DNA of 64,000 nucleotides from Halorussus sp. MSC15.2 (GTDB taxonomy: Archaea; Halobacteriota; Halobacteria; Halobacteriales; Haladaptataceae): NCBI RefSeq assembly GCF_010747475.1, contig NZ_VSLZ01000005.1, forward strand, positions 62,001 through 126,000, given 5' to 3'. Below the pieces are notes generated by a model. The model searched no databases, was not told where the DNA came from, and worked only from the letters and a program-made list of their open reading frames with translations. Of the stretch, positions 50,781 to 59,488 are shown one piece after another (position 1 is the stretch's first letter; every line of letters starts with the position of its first letter). Made by a program: the position numbers and the translations under genes.

Positions 50781-52045
50781 CGCTGACCGCAGTCGTCCAC
50801 GACGCGGCCGAAATCGTCACGCTCGAATCGGGTGAGGAAGCCGAAGGCGAGGGAGACGCCGAAGACGGTGACCTCGGTGAGGACGAACTCGGCGTCTACA
50901 CGGACGCCGCCGTCGCGGTGGAGGACGGGGAAGTCGCTCGCGTCGGGGCGACCGGCCCCGTCACTCGCGAGTTCCCGCCCGAGAACGCCGAGTTCGCCGT
51001 CGACGCCAGCGGGAAGTCGGTGATTCCGGGGTTCGTGGACCCACACACCCACGCGCTGTTCGCGGGCGACCGCTCCGACGAGTTCGAGGCCAAACTTCGG
51101 GGCAAGACGTATCAGGACATCATGGAGGAAGGCGGCGGCATCCTCCGGACGGTCAGGGCGACCCGCGAGGCCGGAGACGAGGAACTGCTCGAGAACCTGC
51201 TGGGTCACCTCGACACGATGCTCGCCCACGGGACCACCACGGTCGAGGTCAAGTCGGGGTACGGTCTCGACACCGAGACGGAACTCCGGATGCTGGAGGT
51301 CATCGACCGGGCCGACGACCGCCATCCCGTGGACGTGGTCCCGACGTTCATGGGTGCCCACGCGGTACCGGAGGGCCGGGAGACCGACGACTACGTCGAG
51401 GAGGTCGTCGACGAGCAGATTCCGGAAGTCGAGTCGCAGGGCATCGCGGAGTTCTGCGACGTGTTCTGCGAGGAGGGCGTCTTCGACGTGGAGCAGTCGC
51501 GTCGCGTTCTGGAGGCCGGGAAGGACGCAGGCATGACGCCGAAAGTCCACGCCGAGGAACTGGCCCACATCGGCGGGACTCAGTTGGCCGCGGAGGTCGG
51601 GGCCGCCAGCGCCGACCACCTGCTCCACTCGACCGAGGAGGACGTCGCGGCGCTCGTCGAGTCGGACGTGGTGCCGGTCCTGCTCCCCGGCACGGCGTTC
51701 GGTCTCGGCGCGGCGTACGCCGACGCGCGCGCCTTCCTCGACGCCGGGGCGGACGTGGCGATAGCGACCGACTTCAACCCCAACTGTTACAGTCAGAGCA
51801 TGGGGTTCGCCGCTTCCCTCTCGTGCGTCGAGATGGGGCTGACCCCCGCCGAGTCGCTCGTCGCCTCGACCACGAACGCGGCCGCCGCGCTCGACCTGCC
51901 GGAGAACGTCGGCACCCTTCAGGTGGGGTCGCCCGGTGACTTGGCGGTTCTCGACGCCCCGACGTACGTCCACGTGCCGTACAACTTCGGCGTGAACGCG
52001 GTCGAGGCGGTCCTGAAGGACGGGGAGGTGGTCCACCGTGCCTGA
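50777..52045 (+). CDS. hutI: Imidazolonepropionase
   Basis: 422 residues, amidohydrolase family. Metal site GFVDPHTHALFAGDR, FMGAHAVPEG, KVHAEELAHIGGTQLAAE, and the DFNPNCYSQSMGF block near the C-terminus. Opens imidazolone-5-propionate to formiminoglutamate. There is a glutamate/glycine-rich acidic insert at residues about 20-40. Overlaps hutG by 4 and hutH by 8 bp. Confidence 0.95.
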   Translation: MTLTAVVHDAAEIVTLESGEEAEGEGDAEDGDLGEDELGVYTDAAVAVEDGEVARVGATGPVTREFPPENAEFAVDASGKSVIPGFVDPHTHALFAGDRSDEFEAKLRGKTYQDIMEEGGGILRTVRATREAGDEELLENLLGHLDTMLAHGTTTVEVKSGYGLDTETELRMLEVIDRADDRHPVDVVPTFMGAHAVPEGRETDDYVEEVVDEQIPEVESQGIAEFCDVFCEEGVFDVEQSRRVLEAGKDAGMTPKVHAEELAHIGGTQLAAEVGAASADHLLHSTEEDVAALVESDVVPVLLPGTAFGLGAAYADARAFLDAGADVAIATDFNPNCYSQSMGFAASLSCVEMGLTPAESLVASTTNAAAALDLPENVGTLQVGSPGDLAVLDAPTYVHVPYNFGVNAVEAVLKDGEVVHRA

Positions 52046-53663
52046 GTCGAATCGAGACACCGAACCGGAACCGGTTCGCGCCGACGGCGAGACCCTGACA
52101 CCCGAGGACGTCGCTCGGGTCGCCCGCCACGACGCGCCGGTCGTGGTGACCGAGGAGACCCGAGAGAAGGTCCGGACCGCCCGGGAGCGCGTCGAAGAGG
52201 TGGTCGAGAGCGGCGAGGTCGTCTACGGACTCGACACCGGGTTCGGCGAACTCGTGGACCAGCGCATCCCCCGCGAGGACATCGAGCAGTTGCAGTTGAA
52301 CCTCGTCAGGAGCCACGCCGCGGGCGCGGGCCGGGAACTGACCACCGAGGAAGTCCGTGCGATGCTCCTCGGCCGGGTCAACGCGCTCGCCAAGGGCCAC
52401 TCGGGCGTCCGGGAGGTCGTGGTGGACCACCTCGTGACGATGCTCGACGAGCGCGTCCATCCGGTGGTGAAGTCCCGCGGAAGTCTCGGCGCGAGCGGCG
52501 ACCTCGCTCCGTTGGCACACCTCGCGCTCGTCCTCGTCGGGGAGGGCGAGGCGGAGGTGGAAATCGGGACGGAGGACGGCGAACCGCAGACCGAGCGACT
52601 GCCCGGCGACGAAGCGCTCGCCGCCGCCGACCTCGAACCGCTCGCGCTCCGCGCGAAGGAGGGACTCGCGCTCATCAACGGGACGCAACTCTCGGCGGGA
52701 CTGGCCGCACTCGCGGTCGTGGACGCCGAACGCGCCGTCCGGGCCGCCGACGCCGCGGGCGCGCTCACGACCGAGGTGACGATGGGCACCACCGCGTCCG
52801 CCGACGACTCCATCGCCCGCGTCCGCCCCCATCAGGGTCACGCCGAGAGCGCGCGCAACGTCAAGCGCCTCACGGCCGACTCCGAAGTCGTGGAGTCCCA
52901 CCGCAACTGCGACCGGGTGCAGGACGCCTACTCGATTCGGTGCCTGCCGCAGGTCCACGGCGCGGTCCGGGACGCGATACGCCACCTCCGGGAGGCCGTG
53001 GAAGTCGAGTTGAACAGCGCGACGGACAACCCCCTCATCTTCGACGCGGCGGAGGCCGACGACCGGGCGTCGGGGACCGAGAACGCCGCGGTCCTCTCGG
53101 GCGGGAACTTCCACGGCGACCCGCTGGCGCTCCCGCTGGACTACCTCACCAACGCGGTCACCGAACTGGCGGCTATCTCCGAGCGCCGGGTAGACAGGAT
53201 GCTCAACCCGAACGTGCAGGAATCGCATCTGCCGCCGTTCCTGACCGAGGGGAGCGGCCTGCGCTCGGGCTACATGATAGCACAGTACACCGCGGCCGCG
53301 CTCGTGAACGAGAACCGCGCGACCGGGCGACCCTCGATGGACAACACGCCGGTCAGCGGGAATCAGGAGGACCACGTGAGCATGAGCGCCCAGAGCGCCT
53401 TCGACGCACGGGGCGCGGTCGAGAACGCGATTACCGTGGTCGGAATCGAACTGCTCTGCGGCGCGCAGGCCGCGGAGTTCGTCGACGACGACCTCGACCA
53501 CGGCGTCGGCACCGAGGCGGCCTACGAGGCGGTCAGGGACGCCGTACCCCCGCTCGCGGAGGACCGGCCGCTTCACCAGGAGATAGCGACCGCCGACGCG
53601 CTCGTCGCGTCGGGGTTGCTGGAAGAGCGCGTCGAGGAAGCGCTCGGCGAGTCGCTGGAGTGA
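52038..53663 (+). CDS. hutH: Histidine ammonia-lyase
   Basis: 541 residues from a GTG start overlapping hutI. The self-made MIO cofactor comes from Ala152-Ser153-Gly154 in GSLGASGDLAPLAH. Other signatures: YGLDTGFGELV, QLNLVRSHAAG, SATDNPLIF, GGNFHGDP, NPNVQESHLPPFL and GNQEDHVSMS. Releases ammonia from histidine to give urocanate, so the last gene of the operon encodes the first enzyme of the pathway. Confidence 0.96.
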   Translation: MPESNRDTEPEPVRADGETLTPEDVARVARHDAPVVVTEETREKVRTARERVEEVVESGEVVYGLDTGFGELVDQRIPREDIEQLQLNLVRSHAAGAGRELTTEEVRAMLLGRVNALAKGHSGVREVVVDHLVTMLDERVHPVVKSRGSLGASGDLAPLAHLALVLVGEGEAEVEIGTEDGEPQTERLPGDEALAAADLEPLALRAKEGLALINGTQLSAGLAALAVVDAERAVRAADAAGALTTEVTMGTTASADDSIARVRPHQGHAESARNVKRLTADSEVVESHRNCDRVQDAYSIRCLPQVHGAVRDAIRHLREAVEVELNSATDNPLIFDAAEADDRASGTENAAVLSGGNFHGDPLALPLDYLTNAVTELAAISERRVDRMLNPNVQESHLPPFLTEGSGLRSGYMIAQYTAAALVNENRATGRPSMDNTPVSGNQEDHVSMSAQSAFDARGAVENAITVVGIELLCGAQAAEFVDDDLDHGVGTEAAYEAVRDAVPPLAEDRPLHQEIATADALVASGLLEERVEEALGESLE

Positions 53664-53807
53664 CGCCTCGGTAGTGAACCGGTCGGATGTCGGGCCGACA
53701 GCGAACTCCCGTCAGTTCGGCAGTACCAGCCTCGTCCGGTTCGCGTCGCGAATATCGCATCTCGGGGGCGCTCGTTCACTCCCCGTCGTGTCGCGCGAGG
53801 ATACCGC

Positions 53808-54110
53808 TCAGACGGGTCCGGCCGACCCTCTCGTTCGATTCACTCGCTCGTCGGGGGTGTCGGCGTCTTCCCCATCGCTTTCGCCGGTGTCGTCTCCGCT
53901 GCGCTCCTCGGTGGAGGACCTCTCGCCGTCTCGCGCGTAGGCTCGGAAGAGACCGTGTTCCTCGCAGTCGTACACGTCTCTGGCGACGTTCTCGGCCGTC
54001 CGACCGCAGTCCGGACACGGGTGAGTGGCGTCCTCGACGTCGGCGGTGGCCTCCATCTCGTGGTACACCTCGCGCCACCCGGCGCTCGGGGACTGGCGCT
54101 CGTCAGGCAT
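53808..54110 (-). CDS. Zinc-ribbon protein with acidic tail
   Basis: 100 residues from ATG 54110. Short N-terminal helix (GWREVYHEMEATADVED), then a zinc knuckle pair HPCPDCGRTAENVARDVYDCEEHGLFRAY (Cys, Cys, Cys, His) and an acidic disordered tail. Overlaps the preceding gene by 8 bp. Function unknown; such proteins are common in haloarchaea and often tied to translation or adaptor roles. Confidence 0.65.
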   Translation of the reverse strand: MPDERQSPSAGWREVYHEMEATADVEDATHPCPDCGRTAENVARDVYDCEEHGLFRAYARDGERSSTEERSGDDTGESDGEDADTPDERVNRTRGSAGPV

Positions 54111-54345
54111 CCGCTCCTCCGTCGGTCTCCCCGACTCCCTCGTCTCGCTCGCCGGTTCGGCCTTCGAGGTCCGTCGCTGGGGCACATCGGAAACATCCCT
54201 CGCGGAGTCGCGGGTCGGTCGTTTCGAGACCGCACCGCTCGCACCGCCAGTAGCGGTGGTCGAGTTCGCCGTCGCTGTTCCTCCCGTCGTGCGGTCCGGT
54301 GACGGTCCCGGTACTTTCTTGTAATCGTGGCGTATCCGTGGACAT
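54103..54345 (-). CDS. Small zinc-finger protein
   Basis: 80 residues. Central YWRCERCGLETTDPRLREGCFRCAPA forms a Cys4 zinc site (CxxC then CxxC, 15 apart); flanks are hydrophilic. A TATA-like CATATTCG is about 20 nt upstream. Sits directly before the other zinc-ribbon gene with overlapping ends, a two-gene unit. Confidence 0.65.
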   Translation of the reverse strand: MSTDTPRLQESTGTVTGPHDGRNSDGELDHRYWRCERCGLETTDPRLREGCFRCAPATDLEGRTGERDEGVGETDGGADA

Positions 54346-54522
54346 TGGGCTGCTCGAATATGGGGCACGCCCAGCGTTCGGGTGCTGGTACCACCCGACG
54401 CGTTTCGAAGCGCGGTCGCTGGGCTGTTCGTTCTGCGATGCTGGCGTGATTCCGGTAGTCCTGTCTCTGGGTCCCCCGAAAGTCGGTCGCGTATCGATTC
54501 GTCTTCCGCCTCGTCTCGCCGC

Positions 54523-55191
54523 CTACGGCTGTGGTTCGGCTTCCGGTTCGGTCCCGGCGTCGTCGGCATCGTCCGCACCGTCGTCGGTTACGGGGTCGCC
54601 CGCGTCGGACTCCCCGTCCGACTCGCCTTCGAGGCTTTCGAGCGCCGAGATGACCAGTTCGTGGTAGCGGTCGAGCGGCAGGTCGTACTCTGCCTCGGCC
54701 ATCCGAGCGTACTCGTTGGTCTCGTCGTCGAAGCTCTCGATTCGGTCGAGCGTCTGCTCGGCCGTCTCGACCACCCATCGGTCGCGGGTGGCCGCATCGA
54801 CCAGCGTGATGGACTCCGGCCGCACGGAGACGTTGGTGTTGCCGTCGTCGGTCTCGTAGGTCCGCGGCTTGCCGGTGATGGCGACGTACGCGGGCGGTTC
54901 GAGTTCCCGAAGCATGCTCGCGGCCTCGGGTTGGTACTGCCCGGCGTAGACGAAGAACGGGTCGCCGTTCGGGTCCACGACCCGGCCCTGCCAGTACTCG
55001 CTGTCCTCGCCCACGTCCTCGGTCTCGGTCAGCGTGCCGACGACGAAGATGCGGTTCGCCCGCACCCCCGTCGGCAACAGGACGTACACCGGGGCGCGCT
55101 CCTCCTCGGACTCCTTGAACGTGTGGGTCGCGTCGTTGAACTCGCCGGCGAACACGCGGCGGGCGACCTCTCGGGTGGGTGTCTCGCTCAT
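54523..55191 (-). CDS. rpap3: RPA-associated protein (Rpap3-type, OB fold)
   Basis: 222 residues. N-terminus SETPTREVARRVFAGEFNDATHTFKESEEERAPVYVLLPTG, the OB-fold core NRIFVVGTLTETEDVGED and EYWQGRVVDPNGDPFFVYAGQYQPEAASMLREL match the haloarchaeal RPA3-associated protein (COG3390). C-terminal 35 residues are acidic and disordered. Starts one base after rpa3 ends; forms a complex with Rpa3 in studied haloarchaea and takes part in DNA repair and replication. Confidence 0.9.
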   Translation of the reverse strand: MSETPTREVARRVFAGEFNDATHTFKESEEERAPVYVLLPTGVRANRIFVVGTLTETEDVGEDSEYWQGRVVDPNGDPFFVYAGQYQPEAASMLRELEPPAYVAITGKPRTYETDDGNTNVSVRPESITLVDAATRDRWVVETAEQTLDRIESFDDETNEYARMAEAEYDLPLDRYHELVISALESLEGESDGESDAGDPVTDDGADDADDAGTEPEAEPQP

Positions 55192-55192
55192 A

Positions 55193-56167
55193 TCACATCG
55201 ACCTCGCTTTGATGAGAACGTCCTCGGCGTCCGTCGGCCCGGCGAGTTTCTCCATCTCGTCCACGAGGAGATACCGGCCCATCGTCGGTCCGGCGACGCG
55301 GTAGTACAGTCCGAGGGTCTTCTCGCGCATCTCTTCGGCGACGACGGTCGTGTCGAGCGCGTCCATCGCCATGTCCTGTGCTTCCTGCAGGCCGATACCT
55401 GTCAGATTCTCGGTGGCTTCCTTGTCGAAGATGACCTTGTGAACCTCGGTGCCGTCGTCGATGACGCCCTTGATTCGGAGGTCGAACTCGCCTTCGACTT
55501 CGCCGTGTTCGGAACACCGGCCGTTCTGGAGGACGCGCGTGCAGTCCTCGTGGGGACAGCGTTTGATGAGACCCGACCCGCTCTGGATGTCCACCAGCGC
55601 GCCTTCGACTTCGGCGGTATCGTCGCCGACTTCGATGTCCTCGTCGGTCTCCTCGACCGTCGTCGTCCGGTTGAGTTTCACCGAGTAGTCGCCCTGATAC
55701 TCGTCGGAGACGAGGTTTCCGAGGTGGTAGACCGTTCCTTCCTCTAGTTCGGGGAGGTCGGAGTCGGCCCACTTGGTGAACTTGATGGTGCCCGTCTCGT
55801 CGCCGAGCAGACCGACCTGTCCGACGGCGTCGCTTCGAGGGTCCCAGAGGTCGACGACCTTGGCGGTGAGGCTGAGCCACTGCTCGTCCTCGTTCACGTC
55901 TTCGACGTTGACCTTCTCGGAGCCACCGCCGCCGCTACGGATGTCGTCGCGTTCGAGTCCCGCCTCGTCGAGGTAGTGGCTGACGACACTGCGTCGCGCC
56001 TCTTCGAGGGGGACCCGGTACTCGTTGACGAGGTTGTCGAGGCGCTTCTCGACCTCCTCGACTGTCAGGTCCAAGTGTTCGGAGAACTGTTCGCGTACCT
56101 CTTCGGCGTGCTGGCGCACATCGCTCATGGTTGTATCCGTCTCCGCGTCGTTTTCTTCGGGAGACAT
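55193..56167 (-). CDS. rpa3: Replication protein A (single-stranded DNA-binding), Rpa3-type
   Basis: 324 residues. A helical N-terminus (EEVREQFSEHLDLTVEEVEKRLDNLVNEYRVPLEEARRSVVSHYLD), a central OB fold (WLSLTAKVVDLWDPRSDAVGQVGLLGDETGTIKFTKW), a second OB region and a zinc finger (CPHEDCTRVLQNGRCSEHG). The alternative start at 56128 (MSDVRQHAEE) is also reasonable. Co-transcribed with rpap3, as in other haloarchaea. Confidence 0.92.
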   Translation of the reverse strand: MSPEENDAETDTTMSDVRQHAEEVREQFSEHLDLTVEEVEKRLDNLVNEYRVPLEEARRSVVSHYLDEAGLERDDIRSGGGGSEKVNVEDVNEDEQWLSLTAKVVDLWDPRSDAVGQVGLLGDETGTIKFTKWADSDLPELEEGTVYHLGNLVSDEYQGDYSVKLNRTTTVEETDEDIEVGDDTAEVEGALVDIQSGSGLIKRCPHEDCTRVLQNGRCSEHGEVEGEFDLRIKGVIDDGTEVHKVIFDKEATENLTGIGLQEAQDMAMDALDTTVVAEEMREKTLGLYYRVAGPTMGRYLLVDEMEKLAGPTDAEDVLIKARSM

Positions 56168-56284
56168 GCGACGGGTTAGTGCCCTATAGTATAAAAACCT
56201 CGGTGTCCCCGGAGTGAAAGTGAAACTGAAGCCGTCACGGACGCTCCCGCGCGTTCACCGTCGGTCGTGCGGACCGCACTCGCC

Positions 56285-56988
56285 TCACCGAGAGTCGAGC
56301 GCCAGCGCCGCACCGAGAGCCACCAGAACCGACCCGGAGGCCCAGCGCAGACCGTCGGCGAGGCGGGGCCGAGCGAGGAACGCCGACCGCACGCTCCCCG
56401 ACAGCAGTCCGACAGTGCCGAGGTAACACGCGGTCAGCACGGCGTAGGTCCGCCGAGCGCGAGCATCTCGGCGGCCGGGGTGGTCCCGGTTCCCGCGGCC
56501 GACCCGACGAACTGCGGGAGGAAGGCGAGGAAGAACAGGGCTACCTTCGGATTGAGGACGTTGACGGTCACGCCGCGGAGGAATCCGCTCCTGAGGTCGG
56601 GACCGGAGGCGGGACTGGCGACGTTAGTGGCGCCGGTGGCCCCGGCAGCACTGGCCGTCTCGTCGGAACCCGCGTCGGAGAAGTCCAGTTCGTCGCCGCG
56701 CCGGAGCGTCTTCGCGCCGAGGTAGAGGAGGTAGGCCGCCCCGGCGTACTTGACCGCCGCGTAGGCGAGCGCGGACGCACGCAGGAGCGCGGCGAGACCG
56801 AGCGTGGCCGCGGTCGTGTGGACGAGGACGCCGGTGCTGACCCCCAAGGCAGAGGCGAGACCGCCCCGCCTGCCTTCGCTCACGCCCTGCGTCAGGACGA
56901 AGACCGTGTCCGGTCCCGGGGTGAGAACGAGCGCCATCGCGGCCGTGACGAACAGGACGTAGGTGTGGAGGTCGATGCTCGGGAACAT
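56285..56988 (-). pseudogene. LysE/RhtB family amino acid exporter, broken by one missing base
   Basis: From ATG 56988: LHTYVLFVTAAMALVLTPGPDTVFVLTQGVSEGRRGGLASALGVSTGVLVHTTAATLGLAALL and GVTVNVLNPKVALFFLAFLPQFV are diagnostic of LysE exporters. After AEMLALGG the frame breaks at 56450-56451. One added base gives TYAVLTACYLGTVGLLSGSVRSAFLARPRLADGLRWASGSVLVALGAALALD and a stop at 56285. Repaired length 234 residues, six membrane helices. Exports amino acids or their derivatives in known members. Confidence 0.82.
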
Positions 56989-57093
56989 TCGGCTGACGGA
57001 AGATAGACCGTGCGAACGGTAAAACTACCGTCTCCCGCAACCGAACGAAAGCGACCGCACCGACTATCCCTCTCGGCCCGCTAGGTGTGACCG

Positions 57094-57362
57094 ATGTTCT
57101 TCGGGCCGGAGTCAGCAGAGGACGAGCAAGCCGACCGCGACCTCCGAAAGGGACTCAGCGAGGGGTCGGCGGAGACGCTCAGAGCGTTCGCCCTGCTGGC
57201 GGTACTGATTCAGGCGGCCGTCTTCGCGGTCGCGTCGGAGCGATGCTCCTCGGGTTCCGCGGCCAACGACTGGTCGGCGGCGCGCTGATAGGGGCCGGAC
57301 TCGTCGGACTGGGGGTCGCCGGAGTGGTCTACCGCCGGGTCGAGCGCCGGACCGGAGACTGA
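57094..57362 (+). pseudogene. Small haloarchaeal membrane protein, broken by one missing base
   Basis: From ATG 57094: FFGPESAEDEQADRDLRKGLSEGSAETLRAFALLAVLIQAAVFAVA, then the frame breaks at 57234/57235. One more base gives LGAMLLGFRGQRLVGGALIGAGLVGLGVAGVVYRRVERRTGD, restoring two membrane helices and 89 residues. I recall the pattern as DUF7322 (unchecked). Its stop codon lies in the first 26-bp direct repeat. Confidence 0.7.
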
Positions 57363-57383
57363 CGAACAAGCCTATCTTTCCCG
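57358..57383 (+). repeat. 26-bp direct repeat, left copy, at the edge of an AT-rich island
   Basis: Begins ACTGACGAACAAG and ends TATCTTTCCCG; identical to 58086-58111. Contains the stop codon of the small membrane protein and a copy of the TATA-like CCTATCTTT. Confidence 0.9.
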
Positions 57384-57450
57384 GGAAACGACTCTTAGCT
57401 ATAGAGAGACTCTTCTTCTGTCTTAACGAACCGGATAACAGTACTACTTC

Positions 57451-57786
57451 CTATAGATAGTCAACTATTTCGAGTTCATCTTCGTTGTTGTATTTTATGC
57501 TTAGTTGAACTGGTTTGTCGTATCCGATGAGGTCTTTTTCATCGGTTTTCTCTCCTACCGTTGCTCGTACCCTTGCGCCTGACGTCGGAACATCCGTGAG
57601 TTCCTCCCTCGTAAAATGGTTTCTTGATGTAGAAGCGAGTTCGATAGTTCGTTTGAGTACCCGACCACCATCGGCGTTGAAGATTTCAACAAAAAAACGT
57701 GTGTTTCGAACTGTCAGAATTCCAGACCTCAACTTCGGAGAGTTTGGCCTCACTATCACGTGATGTCCCTTGAGAGAGACAACCAC
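57451..57786 (-). CDS. Orphan protein in the AT-rich island
   Basis: 111 residues from GTG 57786, with TATA-like CGATATTC about 20-25 nt upstream. Mostly beta by pattern: HHVIVRPNSPKLRSGILTVRNTRFFVEIFNADGG, RTIELASTS, ARVRATVGEKTDEKDLIGYDKPVQLSIKYNN. Codon use favours A/T third positions, unlike all neighbours, which marks foreign origin. No signal peptide or membrane helix. I do not recognise the family; it is the only gene-sized frame of the island. Confidence 0.6.
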   Translation of the reverse strand: MVVSLKGHHVIVRPNSPKLRSGILTVRNTRFFVEIFNADGGRVLKRTIELASTSRNHFTREELTDVPTSGARVRATVGEKTDEKDLIGYDKPVQLSIKYNNEDELEIVDYL

Positions 57787-58085
57787 TTATCCCGACAGAG
57801 AATATCGATAAGCAACAGAGGGTGCCGAAACGACGACGGTTCATGCACCTAATGAAATCAGTCTAACTAGTTATTCCTTTCTAAGTGTACTCCTACAGCC
57901 CAACTCGTTTTGGGGGTCAGAACCAGTGTTGTAGCACTTCTAGGCACCCTAACTAGACCAGCACCGAATTTTAATCTAGTTATTTCGATTTATATTGACT
58001 CTTCAGTGTCGTATATTCCTAGTAAACATGGACATCAGTTGAGTGATTAATATGTTCCTAAATCCACCTTCTCAGTAGAGTTCCT
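57787..58085. other. Non-coding part of the AT-rich island
   Basis: About 300 bp of clearly AT-rich DNA without a gene-length frame on either strand. CTAGTTATT occurs twice (about 57868 and 57977). No integrase, tRNA or clear terminal inverted repeats seen. Confidence 0.6.
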
Positions 58086-58111
58086 ACTGACGAACAAGCC
58101 TATCTTTCCCG
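58086..58111 (+). repeat. 26-bp direct repeat, right copy, at the edge of the AT-rich island
   Basis: Identical to 57358-57383; the bases beyond each copy differ. This copy provides the promoter of the next operon. Confidence 0.9.
58098..58106 (+). promoter_or_regulatory. TATA-like promoter within the right direct repeat
   Basis: CCTATCTTT centred 29 nt before ATG 58131. The same element occurs in the left repeat, where no gene follows. Confidence 0.45.
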
Positions 58112-58130
58112 ACCCCCAACACCCACGCAA

Positions 58131-58409
58131 ATGGACGACCGCCTCGAAAGCTTCCTCCGCTCCAAGATTCGGTCCGCCGGGCGGCAGGTCGCCGACGCCA
58201 AGCGGGCCTACGCCAACGGCCGCCGGGCCGCGCTCGCGGACCTCCCGCAGGACGACGACGGGAGGGCCAGAATCGTCTGCCGACGGTACGCCGAGCGCCG
58301 GGCAGTCGAACTCGACTCCGAGGCCCGGCCCGCTTGCTTCGACCCGGACCACCCCGACTGCGAGGGGTGCCTCCGAGACGTGCGCGACGGACGCGTCGAG
58401 ACGTGGTGA
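58131..58409 (+). CDS. Conserved haloarchaeal protein of unknown function
   Basis: 92 residues. Basic helical first half (DDRLESFLRSKIRSAGRQVADAKRAYANGRRAA) and a cysteine-containing end CRRYAERRAVELDSEARPACFDPDHPDCEGCLRDVRDG with four Cys and a His able to bind zinc. I believe it is DUF7091, not searched. One base separates its stop from the next ATG, so it is in one operon with the nucleotidyltransferase. Confidence 0.78.
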   Translation: MDDRLESFLRSKIRSAGRQVADAKRAYANGRRAALADLPQDDDGRARIVCRRYAERRAVELDSEARPACFDPDHPDCEGCLRDVRDGRVETW

Positions 58410-58410
58410 G

Positions 58411-59445
58411 ATGGCCGGGAACACCGACGCCCTCGACCGGCCGGTCGTCGCGCTCGTGATGGCAGGCGGCACCGGGACGCGCCTCTACCCCGCCAGCAGG
58501 TCGGACCGACCCAAGCAGTTCCTCTCGCTCGGCGGCGCGAGCGGTGACGCTTCGCTCCTCCAACGGACCGTCTCGCGGGTCGGGTTCGCGGACGAGGTGT
58601 ACGTCTCGACCGGGGCGGACCACGCCGAGCGCGTCCGCGCGGACGTGCCCGAGGCGGGCGTGCTCGTGGAACCCGCGGCGAAGGACACCGGTCCGGCGCT
58701 GGTCTACGCCGCCCACCGAATCCGCGAACAGGTCGGCGAGTGCGTCCTGCTCTGCGTGCCGAGCGACCACCTCGTCGCCGGGGCGTTCGAGTCGGCCGCC
58801 GCGACCGCGCTCCGGGGTGCAGTCGAAACGGAGGGGCTGGTCGCGTTCGGCGTCGAACCCTCTCGGCCCGCCACGGGATACGGTTACATCGAGCCGAAAG
58901 ACAGGGGTCCTACGTGGGCCGAAATCGAGCAGTTCCGAGAGAAGCCCGACGCGGAAACTGCACGCCGATTCGTGGAGCAGGGTTTCTACTGGAACGCCGG
59001 ACTGTTCGCGTGGACGCCCGAGAGTCTGCTTCGGGAGGCCCGCGACTCGCCGCTGGCTCCGCTCGTGGAGGCGCTGGACGAGGGCTATCCCGAGCGCGGG
59101 TTCCGCGAGGTCGAGGAGGTCAGCATCGACTACGCCGTGATGGAACGCACCGACGACGCCTACGTCGTGCCCGCCGACTTCGAGTGGGACGACGTGGGCG
59201 CGTGGGACGCCATCGAGCGCGTCGTCGAACCCGACGACGACGGAAACGCGGTTCTGGGAGACGCCCTCCTCCTCGACGCCGAAGACAACGTCGTCGCCAC
59301 CGACGGAGAGACGCACGTCAGCGCCGTCGGCGTCGAGGGGTTGGTCGTCGCGGCGTACGACGACCGGGTGCTGGTCGTGCCGAAAGACGACGCACAGCGA
59401 GTCCGCGAGGTCGTGGCGAAACTGCGCGAGCAGGACCTGTTCTGA
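58411..59445 (+). CDS. Mannose-1-phosphate guanylyltransferase (GDP-mannose synthesis)
   Basis: 344 residues. Nucleotidyltransferase signature VMAGGTGTRLYPASRSDRPKQFLSLGG at residues 14-38 (the Gly-rich loop and the Lys that contacts phosphate), plus VPSDHLVAGAF, GYGYIEPK, EKPDAETARRFVEQGFYWNAGLFAW and DYAVMER. Matches the GDP-forming ManC family without the C-terminal isomerase domain. Supplies GDP-mannose for glycosylation or mannosylglycerate. Confidence 0.92.
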   Translation: MAGNTDALDRPVVALVMAGGTGTRLYPASRSDRPKQFLSLGGASGDASLLQRTVSRVGFADEVYVSTGADHAERVRADVPEAGVLVEPAAKDTGPALVYAAHRIREQVGECVLLCVPSDHLVAGAFESAAATALRGAVETEGLVAFGVEPSRPATGYGYIEPKDRGPTWAEIEQFREKPDAETARRFVEQGFYWNAGLFAWTPESLLREARDSPLAPLVEALDEGYPERGFREVEEVSIDYAVMERTDDAYVVPADFEWDDVGAWDAIERVVEPDDDGNAVLGDALLLDAEDNVVATDGETHVSAVGVEGLVVAAYDDRVLVVPKDDAQRVREVVAKLREQDLF

Positions 59446-59455
59446 CGGCCGGTCG

Positions 59456-59463
59456 AACTTTAC
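59456..59463 (+). promoter_or_regulatory. TATA-like element for the 89-residue gene
   Basis: ACTTTACG centred 29 nt upstream of ATG 59489, leaderless spacing. Confidence 0.4.
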
Positions 59464-59488
59464 GCGAGGCCGTGGTAGCCGCGCTGTT

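Noticed and set aside
57787-58085. CRISPR array or tRNA fragment in the AT-rich island
   Set aside because: Only one short repeat pair (CTAGTTATT) and no cloverleaf; nothing regular in spacing.
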